DNA of 13,911 nucleotides from CAZGSG01 sp964528095 (GCA_964528095.1 CAZGSG010000145.1:1-13911), one strand, 5' to 3'. Shown: positions 1 through 6,527, counted from the stretch's first letter. The notes: generated by a model from the letters alone, not told the origin. Program-made: numbers and translations.

Positions 1-879
1 ATCTTTCTCTTGGTTAGAAAAGGCTTCTATATGATACAAGGCATTTACTTTATATTGAATATTGTCATCGGGGCTAACCAGTTTTGAATAGTTCTTTGCT
101 TGATTCAACTGAACCACAATCTTATCCCATTCTAAACTGCTAAGATTATTTATGAATTCGTAATTTATAATGGGAATCAAGCCCTCATAGACTGCTTTAC
201 CTGGATTCTCCTTTGCATGTTTAAAACCTAAAGTTGCCGCTCCAATTTTAGAAAGCACTTTGTCAAGGTTATTAAATAGTTCTTTGCTTTCCCCCCACAA
301 ATCCTTCTTAGGAAGAATTTCGTGTAATCTGTTAAGAGTTTTTTCCCCTGCTTGATATGCACTACTTTCCAAATCAAATAAGAACTTTATTCTGTTATCG
401 GAGTTTAGCAATTCAAGAACTTTGTCAGCCAAGCTGTTTTTGGGTTCTTTAGTGTCGTATTCTCCTTTATCAATACATTCAATCAGAAGCGGGGATGCAG
501 TTTCAGTGAACCCTCTTTCAGTATCTTGCATAAATAATTTGAAAGCATTGACAACTCTTTTGTTAGCAGTCCAAAATATTAGAATATAAGGGCCGTTAGA
601 CTTATCTATATATTGGTTTAATGCGTACGCTAGATCATTAAATACGGCTGAGTTCTGTTTTAGAATATCTTCATCTGACTTATACGCAGCATCTACTGTT
701 TTGTCTGTCAAATTAATATCAAAAAAAGCAACTCTAATATTTCTTAAAGGCTCAGAGTAAGTTAGGTCGTATTCAAATGTTCTACAACCAAGACCGAGTT
801 CAAAAAATGACTTGCCTAATAATTGAAGTTGTGATGGAGAATTATCAACGATTATGATTTTGTTTTGCTTTTGAATCAT
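1..879 (-). CDS. Receiver-domain-like protein, partial (C-terminus beyond window)
   Basis: The reading frame starts at an ATG at 879 and stays open to base 1, giving 293 residues without a stop. The N-terminus reads like a response-regulator receiver domain: a hydrophobic strand leads into VDNSPSQ (Asp12, acidic pocket), a second strand RVAFFDINL carries Asp54 at the phospho-acceptor position, and ILIFWTA near residues 99-105 resembles the strand 4 Ser/Thr site. The remaining ~190 residues are helical and I do not recognise them; this is not an obvious DNA-binding output domain. It lies 10 bp downstream of the double-GHKL ATPase gene on the same strand, so the two are probably co-transcribed as an atypical kinase/receiver pair. 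Receiver proteins paired with such ATPases are known from predicted prokaryotic conflict systems, but I cannot name the family with certainty. Confidence 0.7.
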   Translation of the reverse strand, partial: MIQKQNKIIIVDNSPSQLQLLGKSFFELGLGCRTFEYDLTYSEPLRNIRVAFFDINLTDKTVDAAYKSDEDILKQNSAVFNDLAYALNQYIDKSNGPYILIFWTANKRVVNAFKLFMQDTERGFTETASPLLIECIDKGEYDTKEPKNSLADKVLELLNSDNRIKFLFDLESSAYQAGEKTLNRLHEILPKKDLWGESKELFNNLDKVLSKIGAATLGFKHAKENPGKAVYEGLIPIINYEFINNLSSLEWDKIVVQLNQAKNYSKLVSPDDNIQYKVNALYHIEAFSNQEKD

Positions 880-889
880 ACTATATACA

Positions 890-3052
890 TTATTTGGGGA
901 AAATTAATGCTATACAAGCGCCATCATAGGCAGGAGGTATATTCAGGTCTGCGGCATCCGGAAAAATTAACTTACCTCCAATCATATTCATCACTAAGTC
1001 CGAAAAATACAAGCCTAACCCCATACCCCCTTGCTTATTTGTTTTAAATGCTTGTGCGAGATACTCTGGTTCAGTGGAAAATCCTGGCCCATTATCACAT
1101 ATAAGAATTGAGGGGCCGTCAAATGTTGACAAATCAGTACCAATGTAAATTGCAGGTTTATAATTAGACTCATTGGGGGCTGCAATATCTGCTTTTGACT
1201 TTGTCCAATAAATTGAATTATCAATTAAGTTTGATATAGCTGATATTAGTAAGTTGGTAGGTACTTTAAACTGAAAATCTTCATTTTCGCCAGTAATTAC
1301 TGGGCAAGAAAATACAACTTTATGGTATTTGAATCTATTTTCATTTCTATGCCTTGCTATTTCAATTATCTGCTTAGCAGAGGATAAACTAGACTTATTT
1401 TGGCGTAAAATAGGGGACAGGCTTTCCAATATTTGGATTAAATTTCTCACCTTATCCTTTACCAAATTAATATTGACTTCCTCTGAATTTAAGTCTGCAT
1501 TAATGAAACGAATTTCTCGATCTACTTCATGAAATGCTATTCCTAAATTCAAACCTGTCATACCGGAATTTACCATTATGTCTCGCATTTCCGTATAATC
1601 CTTATCAACGCGGCTTAACAATGGCTTTAATTCTCTTTCTAAATTTTTGTCTCTAATTTTTTCTTCTAGCTCTCGTATTGTTTCGCTGAAACCAACTTTC
1701 CTAATAGGTTTTGTGCCTTCAAGGAATTCTTCAATTTTACTTTTGTCCTGGAGAGAAACTCTTTCAAAATAGCTAAATGCTTCTTTACATAATTGTTGAA
1801 ATCGCCTGAAGGAATCATTGTCTATAAACCCTTCCCTGTTAGTTTTTTCAATAAGTCCTTCCGAACTAGCTTTTAAATCTAACTCGATAGCTCCAATAGT
1901 AACTTTCTTTCCAAAATGTTCCCCTGATCTTTGAATTTTATCTAAATCCAACCCAAGCCAATCATCATATGGTTCTCCATAGTTATATACTCTAATATTG
2001 TCCCTGAATATTTTTACTCCGGAATTATCTTTAATAAATTGCTTGACTGCATTAATTTGACCTCCAAAGTTTGGCTTTAATAATGCAGTACTTTGGTTGA
2101 ATACATAGAATTTCCCTTTAATTACTCCTATATTATCAAGGTCCTTATTTCTTAAATATCTATTGTGATCTCCTATTTCATCAAGTTCTTTGAATAAATC
2201 GCCTATATGAAAATATGGTGGCTTTTCGCTCTTGGTTTTTCTTATTGTCAGGCCAATTTGGTTTGGAGGGTTAAACTTGTACCTCCATAGGAATTTGGCT
2301 GGTTCATTTGGGTTAATAGAACTCTTCTTTATCCTAAAAGAGAATTGGTACAGACTGCTTAAAAGAGTGCTTTCACTATTAGTAACTTCTTCTATCCATT
2401 CACTATGATAGTCATTTGCCTGAATATTTATTGCAAAGTTCGGGTTATTATGAAATGGGTTTTTTATACTTTCAATTTTTCGAACCAAGTCTTTAAGGGC
2501 TTTTTTGGTCCAATTCTTTGTAGTTAGATTATTTAAAGTAATTCTGGTTCCTTTGCCTTTCTCAAACAAAGAGGAGGGAGTAGTTTCAATTGCTACCTCC
2601 AAATCTTGAATATATTCTTTTGATTCAATCAATTCTGCCCAATCTATAACTACTCTGCTTGTTGTAGTCTCCCCTTCTGCCTGCGTTTCCAGTTTTATTT
2701 TCTTAGCCAGCTTATGTACAGCTAATCTACCTACCCCTTTATTTCCAAAGGAAACCCTATTGAATTTTGGGCTTTCCTTACGGTTTTTCCCTCGCTTAAA
2801 ATCAGTTCCAATAGTCAGCCATACTTCTTGAATAATTTCATTACTCATCCCATGGCCATCATCTTCTATAATAATATGCTGGTCCTCTTGATTTAGATTC
2901 ATAAAAATGACAGAAACGACCTCTGCATCTGCATCATACGCATTTTTTACAAGCTCAAAAATAGCCAAGCTATCACTTCCAATTAACTCATCCCCCAATA
3001 AACTTAGGATGTGGCTTTTTGCTTTAATATTGTGTTTTTTTGAGTTTGTCAT
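890..3052 (-). CDS. Double GHKL ATPase: N-terminal Hsp90/MORC-like plus C-terminal histidine-kinase-like module
   Basis: This 720-residue protein carries two separate GHKL ATP-binding folds. The first shows an N box ELVKNAYDADA (residues 33-43), a G1 box EDDGHGM (about 64-70) and a G2 box GNKGVGRLA (about 105-113), the pattern of Hsp90, MutL and MORC ATPases. The second has NLIDNS (about 608-613), DNGPGF (about 653-658) and GGMGLGL (about 675-681), as in histidine kinases. Between them, IAFHEVDREI with His508 sits where a kinase H-box would be, so autophosphorylation is possible but unproven. No membrane segment is visible, so it is probably cytoplasmic. The downstream receiver-like gene is a plausible phosphotransfer partner. 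Large double-GHKL proteins with a receiver partner and an XRE regulator are often found in defence-type islands; that role is inference here. The ATG start follows a 122-bp gap containing a possible promoter. Confidence 0.85.
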   Translation of the reverse strand: MTNSKKHNIKAKSHILSLLGDELIGSDSLAIFELVKNAYDADAEVVSVIFMNLNQEDQHIIIEDDGHGMSNEIIQEVWLTIGTDFKRGKNRKESPKFNRVSFGNKGVGRLAVHKLAKKIKLETQAEGETTTSRVVIDWAELIESKEYIQDLEVAIETTPSSLFEKGKGTRITLNNLTTKNWTKKALKDLVRKIESIKNPFHNNPNFAINIQANDYHSEWIEEVTNSESTLLSSLYQFSFRIKKSSINPNEPAKFLWRYKFNPPNQIGLTIRKTKSEKPPYFHIGDLFKELDEIGDHNRYLRNKDLDNIGVIKGKFYVFNQSTALLKPNFGGQINAVKQFIKDNSGVKIFRDNIRVYNYGEPYDDWLGLDLDKIQRSGEHFGKKVTIGAIELDLKASSEGLIEKTNREGFIDNDSFRRFQQLCKEAFSYFERVSLQDKSKIEEFLEGTKPIRKVGFSETIRELEEKIRDKNLERELKPLLSRVDKDYTEMRDIMVNSGMTGLNLGIAFHEVDREIRFINADLNSEEVNINLVKDKVRNLIQILESLSPILRQNKSSLSSAKQIIEIARHRNENRFKYHKVVFSCPVITGENEDFQFKVPTNLLISAISNLIDNSIYWTKSKADIAAPNESNYKPAIYIGTDLSTFDGPSILICDNGPGFSTEPEYLAQAFKTNKQGGMGLGLYFSDLVMNMIGGKLIFPDAADLNIPPAYDGACIALIFPK

Positions 3053-3142
3053 TTTTAGACCATTTCTTTTCGCTAGATATACTGCTAGAATTATTTCAAA
3101 ATGCTTTGCAAGGAAAGTGAAAATTCATTCAATCTGTTTTGT

Positions 3143-3150
3143 CAAAAATA
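3143..3150 (-). promoter_or_regulatory. Possible Bacteroidota -7 box for the GHKL ATPase gene
   Basis: On the minus strand these bases read TATTTTTG, matching the Bacteroidota TAnnTTTG consensus. The box lies about 90 bp upstream of the ATPase start in the only sizeable gap of the minus-strand gene set. A -33 element is not clear (an ATTTC run lies roughly 20 bp upstream), so an internal promoter is only possible. Confidence 0.3.
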
Positions 3151-3174
3151 TTTCCAGTAAGGAGACTTGAAATG

Positions 3175-3819
3175 TTACAATTTCGTTTTTGACCAACTTT
3201 CAAAAATAGCAGTTGCTTTCATATTCAAGAAGGCAGTGACGTCTTCTATATGTTCGCACCAGTTAGATTTTAAAACAATTTCATCTCCATTTCTTTTATA
3301 ACAATTTGGATTGAATAAAAAGGATACAAAATATTTTCCATGATGGGAATCTTCTCCTATTACTAAAGGAGATAGGTGATACCCTGATTTCCATCCACTA
3401 TTGAATGCCTTAGAATCAAAATAGTATGTTATGCCTATTGGCGGTTCTGTTATTTTTTCTTGTATCGAATATTTGATCTCAGCGAATTTTAGTTTATAGA
3501 GAGCCTCTTTACATACTTCCTGTAAATCCTCAACTATTCCCCTGCTTTGATTCTTGAAGACGTGCCACCACATCTTCTTCTTTTTAAAACTTAAAACAAT
3601 AGCAACTCCTTCTCCTAGATCGTCAAGAAAGGTGATATTTACTTCATAACCTCTAAAAGTTATTAAATACTTTGTTTGGACAACAATATCTTGGCTGGAA
3701 GTTGTTTCAATGTGAAAAATCTTACTTATTTCAGAGATTATTTCTGAAAAAGAAGCAAGCTTTAATATTGGAGTTATCACTTGTTTCAGCTCTTGCTTTG
3801 TGAGCTTGTTTTCAATCAC
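3175..3819 (-). CDS. Unrecognised 214-residue protein, in frame with the upstream XRE gene
   Basis: I do not recognise this protein. It has an alpha-helical N-terminus (residues 1-45), then alternating strands and a lysine cluster KKKKMWW near residue 80, and a second half rich in aromatic residues (YYFDSKAF, GYHLSPLV, YFVSFLFN) with a final helix. There is no signal peptide or membrane segment. The only credible initiator is GTG at 3819; the first in-frame ATG codes for the Met of KKKKMWW and would remove about 80 residues. The GTG is two codons after the TAA of the repressor gene and in the same frame, so the two reading frames differ only by that stop. It may be a separately translated partner of the repressor, or the C-terminal part of a protein split by a nonsense change or made by readthrough. 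It precedes the GHKL ATPase in the same direction. Confidence 0.7.
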   Translation of the reverse strand: MIENKLTKQELKQVITPILKLASFSEIISEISKIFHIETTSSQDIVVQTKYLITFRGYEVNITFLDDLGEGVAIVLSFKKKKMWWHVFKNQSRGIVEDLQEVCKEALYKLKFAEIKYSIQEKITEPPIGITYYFDSKAFNSGWKSGYHLSPLVIGEDSHHGKYFVSFLFNPNCYKRNGDEIVLKSNWCEHIEDVTAFLNMKATAIFESWSKTKL

Positions 3820-3822
3820 AGC

Positions 3823-4206
3823 TTATTTGGATTTCTGCAATAAGTCACGGAGATACGCTATTTCCTTATCCTTGTCTGCTATTATCTGATCTTTCGTGGC
3901 AATCAGTTGAAGAAGTGCTTCCTTTTCTCCATTATTTTTATTTATCACAACCTGTTTGTTATTAAATCCAACTTCATTCTGGGAGATCAAATGAATATAT
4001 ATTCCCTCATCAGCGTTCAATAACTCCACTGCGGTTGTTTCCAAAATCTTTGCAATTTCTTCCAGCCTGGCTAAGTCCATTTTCGTTTGTCCGTTCTCCA
4101 ACTTCTGGTATGCTTTCAAAGACAAGTGTAGCTTTTCGGCCATGTATTCCTGACTATGCTCTCTGATTACACGAAGTTTCTTAATCCTTGTTGTGATTGC
4201 TGTCAT
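3823..4206 (-). CDS. XRE-family repressor with C-terminal coiled coil
   Basis: A 127-residue protein. Residues about 7-60 form a Cro/C1-type helix-turn-helix: IKKLRVIREHSQEYMAEKL, then LSLKAYQKLENGQTKMDLARLEEIAKIL, with the typical Q-E-Y-M-A and Y-Q-K-L-E-N-G spacing. Residues about 92-125 (EKEALLQLIATKDQIIADKD and onward) form a coiled coil that probably drives dimerisation or contacts a partner. It is the first gene of the minus-strand unit. The ATG at 4206 is 22 bp from the first of two near-identical palindromes, so autoregulation is likely. The stop TAA is followed in frame by the 214-residue ORF. Confidence 0.88.
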   Translation of the reverse strand: MTAITTRIKKLRVIREHSQEYMAEKLHLSLKAYQKLENGQTKMDLARLEEIAKILETTAVELLNADEGIYIHLISQNEVGFNNKQVVINKNNGEKEALLQLIATKDQIIADKDKEIAYLRDLLQKSK

Positions 4207-4227
4207 ATGGTCTAAAATTGCCGGATA

Positions 4228-4263
4228 AGGTACTAAAAGTACCTACCATGTATACAAAAAGTA
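4228..4263. promoter_or_regulatory. Paired operators of the XRE repressor
   Basis: The 11-mers TACTAAAAGTA (4231-4241) and TACAAAAAGTA (4253-4263) differ at one base. Each has the near-palindromic form TAC-N5-GTA, and they lie exactly 22 bp apart, two helical turns, on one face of the DNA. The first sits inside a longer perfect inverted repeat, AGGTACT-AAA-AGTACCT (4228-4244). Their place directly upstream of the repressor start fits cooperative binding of two dimers over its promoter. Confidence 0.7.
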
Positions 4264-4395
4264 GGTTTTTAAAATGAGTTCCTCCGGTTAACTTTGGAGA
4301 AGTCTCTTATTCCAAAAATAGAGTAATTGTTCTGATTTTCAAATATAGTAAACAGTTTATATATGACATACATTTCTGATTCTTAGAACTAATCG

Positions 4396-4403
4396 TATTT
4401 TTG
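4396..4403 (+). promoter_or_regulatory. Bacteroidota-type -7 box
   Basis: TATTTTTG matches TAnnTTTG exactly. A TTTCTG at 4373-4378 is a weak candidate for the -33 element, 17 bp upstream. Transcription would start near 4408-4412, just where the structured stretch begins. Confidence 0.4.
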
Positions 4404-4407
4404 CGGT

Positions 4408-4589
4408 CTTCAAAAATATTGAAGCACCGGCTTTAAGGTCTTGCTGTCGAAAATTACCACTTCTCAACAGAATGCAAGGCTCGTAAGGTCGAAGTGCCTG
4501 TCCCATTGGTGCAGGTGCTCTCTTACTTGCGTTCAGGGCTGTGGTAAGCCTTCGGCAGCGGTAAGTTGAGTATCCTGCATCATTTTTTT
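4408..4589 (+). ncRNA. Candidate small structured RNA (about 180 nt)
   Basis: This stretch is richer in G and C than its surroundings and lies between a TAnnTTTG box and a run of seven T (4583-4589). It opens with a perfect hairpin, CTTCAA-AAATA-TTGAAG (4408-4424). Further possible stems are CTTGC/GCAAG with TGT/ACA (about 4439-4477), CCTG/CAGG (about 4497-4517) and CTTAC/GTAAG (about 4522-4547). It contains no open frame of note. I looked for the signal-recognition-particle and tmRNA signatures and did not find them. It could instead be an untranslated leader of the 4822 gene; the T-run lacks a strong hairpin directly before it, so termination is uncertain. Confidence 0.35.
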
Positions 4590-4745
4590 ATTCCTGCTCG
4601 ATCTCCACTTACAGGTGCCTACCTCTCAGAGACCAATCTGGTAATAGAATCTCTTAACTGACATTAAACGCCTGCATCAATGGAAACAATTGCAACACCT
4701 AATGATGCTTTAATTCTATTCCAAACTTACTTCGTGTAGTCACGG

Positions 4746-4788
4746 CACCGCTAAGAACAAGCGGTGGGTTTCCTGCCGCTTGTTTCTT
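4746..4788 (+). promoter_or_regulatory. Two mutually exclusive hairpins upstream of the receiver-like gene
   Basis: Hairpin 1 pairs CACCGCT (4746-4752) with AGCGGTG (4760-4766). Hairpin 2 pairs AACAAGCGG (4756-4764) with CCGCTTGTT (4776-4784), nine perfect pairs that can extend by three more across a bulge, followed by a pyrimidine-rich TCTTCT. Both use AGCGG at 4760-4764, so only one can form. The arrangement resembles an attenuator or antiterminator switch 35 bp ahead of the ATG at 4822. The T-run is weak, so a role in RNA stability or translation is equally possible. Confidence 0.45.
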
Positions 4789-4821
4789 CTCCAATTTATT
4801 CAAGTCAATAAAGCAATTACA

Positions 4822-5232
4822 ATGCAAAATTCGCCTATGGTGTGTTTTGTCGATAATGATCATGTCTATTATGGTGTTATTGCAATTTGTCTCCAGAAAA
4901 ATAGCATAGATGCAGGAAGATGTGTAGATCATGATTTTATGGCAATTGATGATATGATTGAAGATTGCAATCCTGAGATCGTGATTGTTAGTTATAAGTC
5001 TACGAAGCCGGAAACAATCGATTCGGTTAAATGGATAAATATAAAATATCCATCAATCAAGGTGATTATTACCACGCAGTTTAGCTCCAAGCAAACAATT
5101 GAACAGTGTAAATCCGTTAATATTTTTGGGGTGATATACAGGAGTAGTGATGATGCATCAAAACTTATTGAAGCAATAAGATTAGCACAAAAAGATGAAA
5201 AGCATTTACCGTGGGAAAAGAAAAGCGATTAA
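4822..5232 (+). CDS. Stand-alone degenerate receiver (REC) domain protein
   Basis: A 136-residue protein starting at ATG 4822; an upstream in-frame TTG at 4780 lies inside the hairpin stem and is unlikely. The fold follows a receiver domain: MVCFVDNDHV gives strand 1 with the acidic pocket, CNPEIVIVSYKS is strand 3, VIITTQFSS is strand 4 with the conserved Thr, and FGVIYRSSDDASKLIEAIRLA is strand 5/helix 5 as in NarL-type regulators. At the phospho-acceptor position strand 3 ends in SYK instead of Asp, and the usual strand 5 Lys is Arg. It therefore looks like a pseudo-receiver that signals without phosphorylation. It has no output domain of its own, but its TAA overlaps the ATG of an XRE protein, which may supply DNA binding. 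Confidence 0.75.
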   Translation: MQNSPMVCFVDNDHVYYGVIAICLQKNSIDAGRCVDHDFMAIDDMIEDCNPEIVIVSYKSTKPETIDSVKWINIKYPSIKVIITTQFSSKQTIEQCKSVNIFGVIYRSSDDASKLIEAIRLAQKDEKHLPWEKKSD

Positions 5233-5480
5233 TGATTGTACCAACAACAAATAGTCAAGTTAGGCGTGTTGTGAAGTTGATGGGCGATAGGTTGAAATTA
5301 TTAAGAAAAGAACGCGGGATAGACCTCAAAATGCTTGCAAGAAAAACAGGAGTAGCAAGAGCTGCTTTAAAACGTATCGAAGAGGGTGATGCTTTCGCGA
5401 CGCTAGAAAATATGGACGCAGTATGCAAGTTTTATGGAATAAAGTTTTCGGATTTGTGGGAGAAGCAACGAGATAAATGA
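5232..5480 (+). CDS. Small XRE-family DNA-binding protein
   Basis: An 82-residue Cro/C1-type HTH. The motif spans residues about 18-72: MGDRLKLLRKERGIDLKMLA, then TGVARAALKRIEEGDAFATL, ending in MDAVCKFYGIKFSDLW, as in small phage-type repressors and antitoxins. The ATG at 5232 shares its A with the TAA of the receiver-like gene (TAATG), a typical translational-coupling junction. An in-frame GTG at 5211 would add seven residues inside the upstream gene and is less likely. The coupling suggests the receiver-like protein and this HTH protein work as one regulator in two chains. Confidence 0.85.
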   Translation: MIVPTTNSQVRRVVKLMGDRLKLLRKERGIDLKMLARKTGVARAALKRIEEGDAFATLENMDAVCKFYGIKFSDLWEKQRDK

Positions 5481-5553
5481 ATCGTATCCTAATTATCCCA
5501 ATTGTGAATTATGGCCATTTTATGGTTTTTCTTTACTTGGCATTTATACAAAG

Positions 5554-5575
5554 ACCTGCTGTTTCCACAGTAGGT
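5554..5575 (+). repeat. Hairpin A, covarying partner of the 6027 hairpin
   Basis: ACCTGCTG pairs with CAGTAGGT around the loop TTTCCA, eight pairs including one G-T. The stem shares its length, six-base loop and the position of the G-T pair with hairpin B at 6027-6048, but four of the eight pairs are replaced by other complementary pairs. No T-run follows, so this copy is not an obvious terminator. Confidence 0.6.
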
Positions 5576-5645
5576 TATCTAAAAAGTTTTATCAGGGCAT
5601 AAAATCAGTGGTGGGAAGCTGAAGAATACCTTGTGATAAATAAAA

Positions 5646-5799
5646 ACCATTTCAGGTAGGAACATAGTGTAATTGAAGTAGGAACAGAGGCAGTTGCAAA
5701 TCTTTGAATCCTTGGGCCACGAAAGTGGTGAGTAAAGTACTACTGATTTGCAGAACAACCGCATTTCTACAGTGAAACGAAAGTTCCTTCCTGAATGGT
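5646..5799 (+). repeat. Inverted-repeat-bounded structured element, copy 1
   Basis: The outer arms 5646-5663 (ACCATTTCAGGTAGGAAC) and 5783-5799 (GTTCCTTCCTGAATGGT) form 16 Watson-Crick pairs with one mismatch and one bulge. About 31 bases inside, TGCAAATC (5695-5702) pairs perfectly with GATTTGCA (5745-5752). Within that loop, CCAC-GAAA-GTGG (5717-5728) is a small hairpin with a GNRA tetraloop, which hints at function as RNA. Bases 5755-5771 also resemble hairpins A and B. Copy 2 at 5841-5969 shares the left arm sequence, the following ACAyAGTG and the inner-stem position. It could be a structured RNA, a processing or protein-binding element, or the remains of a small non-autonomous mobile element. 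The strand is not determined by the sequence. Confidence 0.6.
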
Positions 5800-5840
5800 C
5801 TTAAAAGATAATTGGCAAATATCCCTCTGACGACAAATAA

Positions 5841-5969
5841 TCATTTCGGGCCGGAACACAGTGAAAAAGAAGGACTAACTGGGTTGTAAACACAAAGGGG
5901 ATCCTATCGTGCTTTACAATGGGACGGTGTCGTGAAATTGAAGAAGAGTGGGTGTTCTTGCCTGGATGA
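5841..5969 (+). repeat. Inverted-repeat-bounded structured element, copy 2
   Basis: The outer arms TCATTTCGGGCCGGAAC (5841-5857) and GTTCTTGCCTGGATGA (5954-5969) pair over about 15 positions with G-T pairs, one mismatch and bulges. An inner stem joins TTGTAAACAC (5884-5893) to GTG-C-TTTACAA (5909-5919). The left arm and about 30 bases before it match copy 1 (AATA..C, ATTTCrGG, GGAACAyAGTG), while both stems keep pairing with different bases. This is the pattern expected of a duplicated element under structural constraint. Confidence 0.55.
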
Positions 5970-6026
5970 TTACCCCCACAGTCTTTTTTGTTGTTTTTCA
6001 AATAGGATAAGGTTTAAAGGTTTCAG

Positions 6027-6057
6027 GACCGCCGTTTCTACGGTGGTCATTTTTTTT
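6027..6057 (+). terminator. Hairpin B with T-run: intrinsic terminator
   Basis: GACCGCCG (6027-6034) pairs with CGGTGGTC (6041-6048) around TTTCTA, eight pairs with one G-T, followed by eight T (6050-6057). It would end transcripts that run rightward through the two inverted-repeat elements. Its structure matches hairpin A with compensatory substitutions. Confidence 0.7.
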
Positions 6058-6399
6058 CTGATTGATTCCCTATCAATCCCAATCATTCTGAAACATTCTT
6101 CGATGTTTTGCTCTTATTAACAATTTACTGGTAAGCAATTGACAAAGTTTAAATATTTACTCTTATTTAGACTAAGGGTTACCTTGTAAAGAGGATAAAA
6201 AATACCTGTCATGAATGAGGGGAGCCTTTGATTCGTAATTTCTATAATGACTATGCCAGGTTAGTTCTTTTTATCTGAACCATAAAAAAAGGCGATAGAA
6301 TGTAAAGAATTGTTTGAAAGCAATTTAACAGACCTATTGGCAAAAATATAAAATAGTATTTCGTATTTTACATTAACTGAACAGCCACAGTATTTCGGG

Positions 6400-6417
6400 G
6401 ATAAGCACCCTCTTATC
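6400..6417. repeat. Small perfect hairpin
   Basis: GATAAG-CACCCT-CTTATC is a perfect six-pair stem with a six-base loop in otherwise featureless AT-rich DNA. No T-run follows. It could be a protein-binding dyad; its role is unknown. Confidence 0.4.
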
Positions 6418-6527
6418 ATTTCATAAAGTCTACTCCTGGTTAAGGCAATGGTGAAGTTAGCATCATGTTCTATTACACCCCATTCAAAACGTCTTTTATT
6501 ACATCAATTCAATCAATTTTTACGGGT

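Larger units (their letters stand above)
4207..4821. other. 615-bp divergent intergenic region, structured
   Basis: No credible coding region is visible here. The left end holds the repressor operators; about 4264-4395 is AT-rich with no feature I can define; 4396-4589 holds a promoter-like box and a candidate small RNA; and 4746-4788 holds two competing hairpins ahead of the receiver-like gene. The nine-base word CCTGCATCA occurs twice, near 4574 and 4672. The segment about 4590-4740 shows nothing I can interpret. Confidence 0.6.

Noticed and set aside
865..1047. Plus-strand open frame over the junction of the first two minus-strand genes
   Set aside because: It lies inside well-supported minus-strand coding sequence and shows no domain.
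4520..4570. Signal recognition particle RNA (GGCAGCGGTAAG)
   Set aside because: Only the GCAGC-like part matches; the conserved GGTCAGG...GGAAGG core is absent.
4780..4821. TTG start for the receiver-like protein
   Set aside because: It begins inside the right arm of the nine-pair hairpin, and the added residues do not belong to the receiver fold.
5646..5969. Retron msr-msd RNA (outer arms like a1/a2)
   Set aside because: The folded layout is superficially similar, but no reverse transcriptase gene is present within the window and there are two diverged copies side by side.
5554..6048. GTTTCTAC words resembling Cas12a CRISPR repeats
   Set aside because: The stem formed is different (the motif is in the loop and inner stem), there is no regular repeat-spacer array, and no cas gene is visible.
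5932..6120. Open frame of 62 codons on the plus strand
   Set aside because: It runs through the right arm of the second inverted-repeat element and through the terminator hairpin; its composition is not protein-like and it has no supporting start context.
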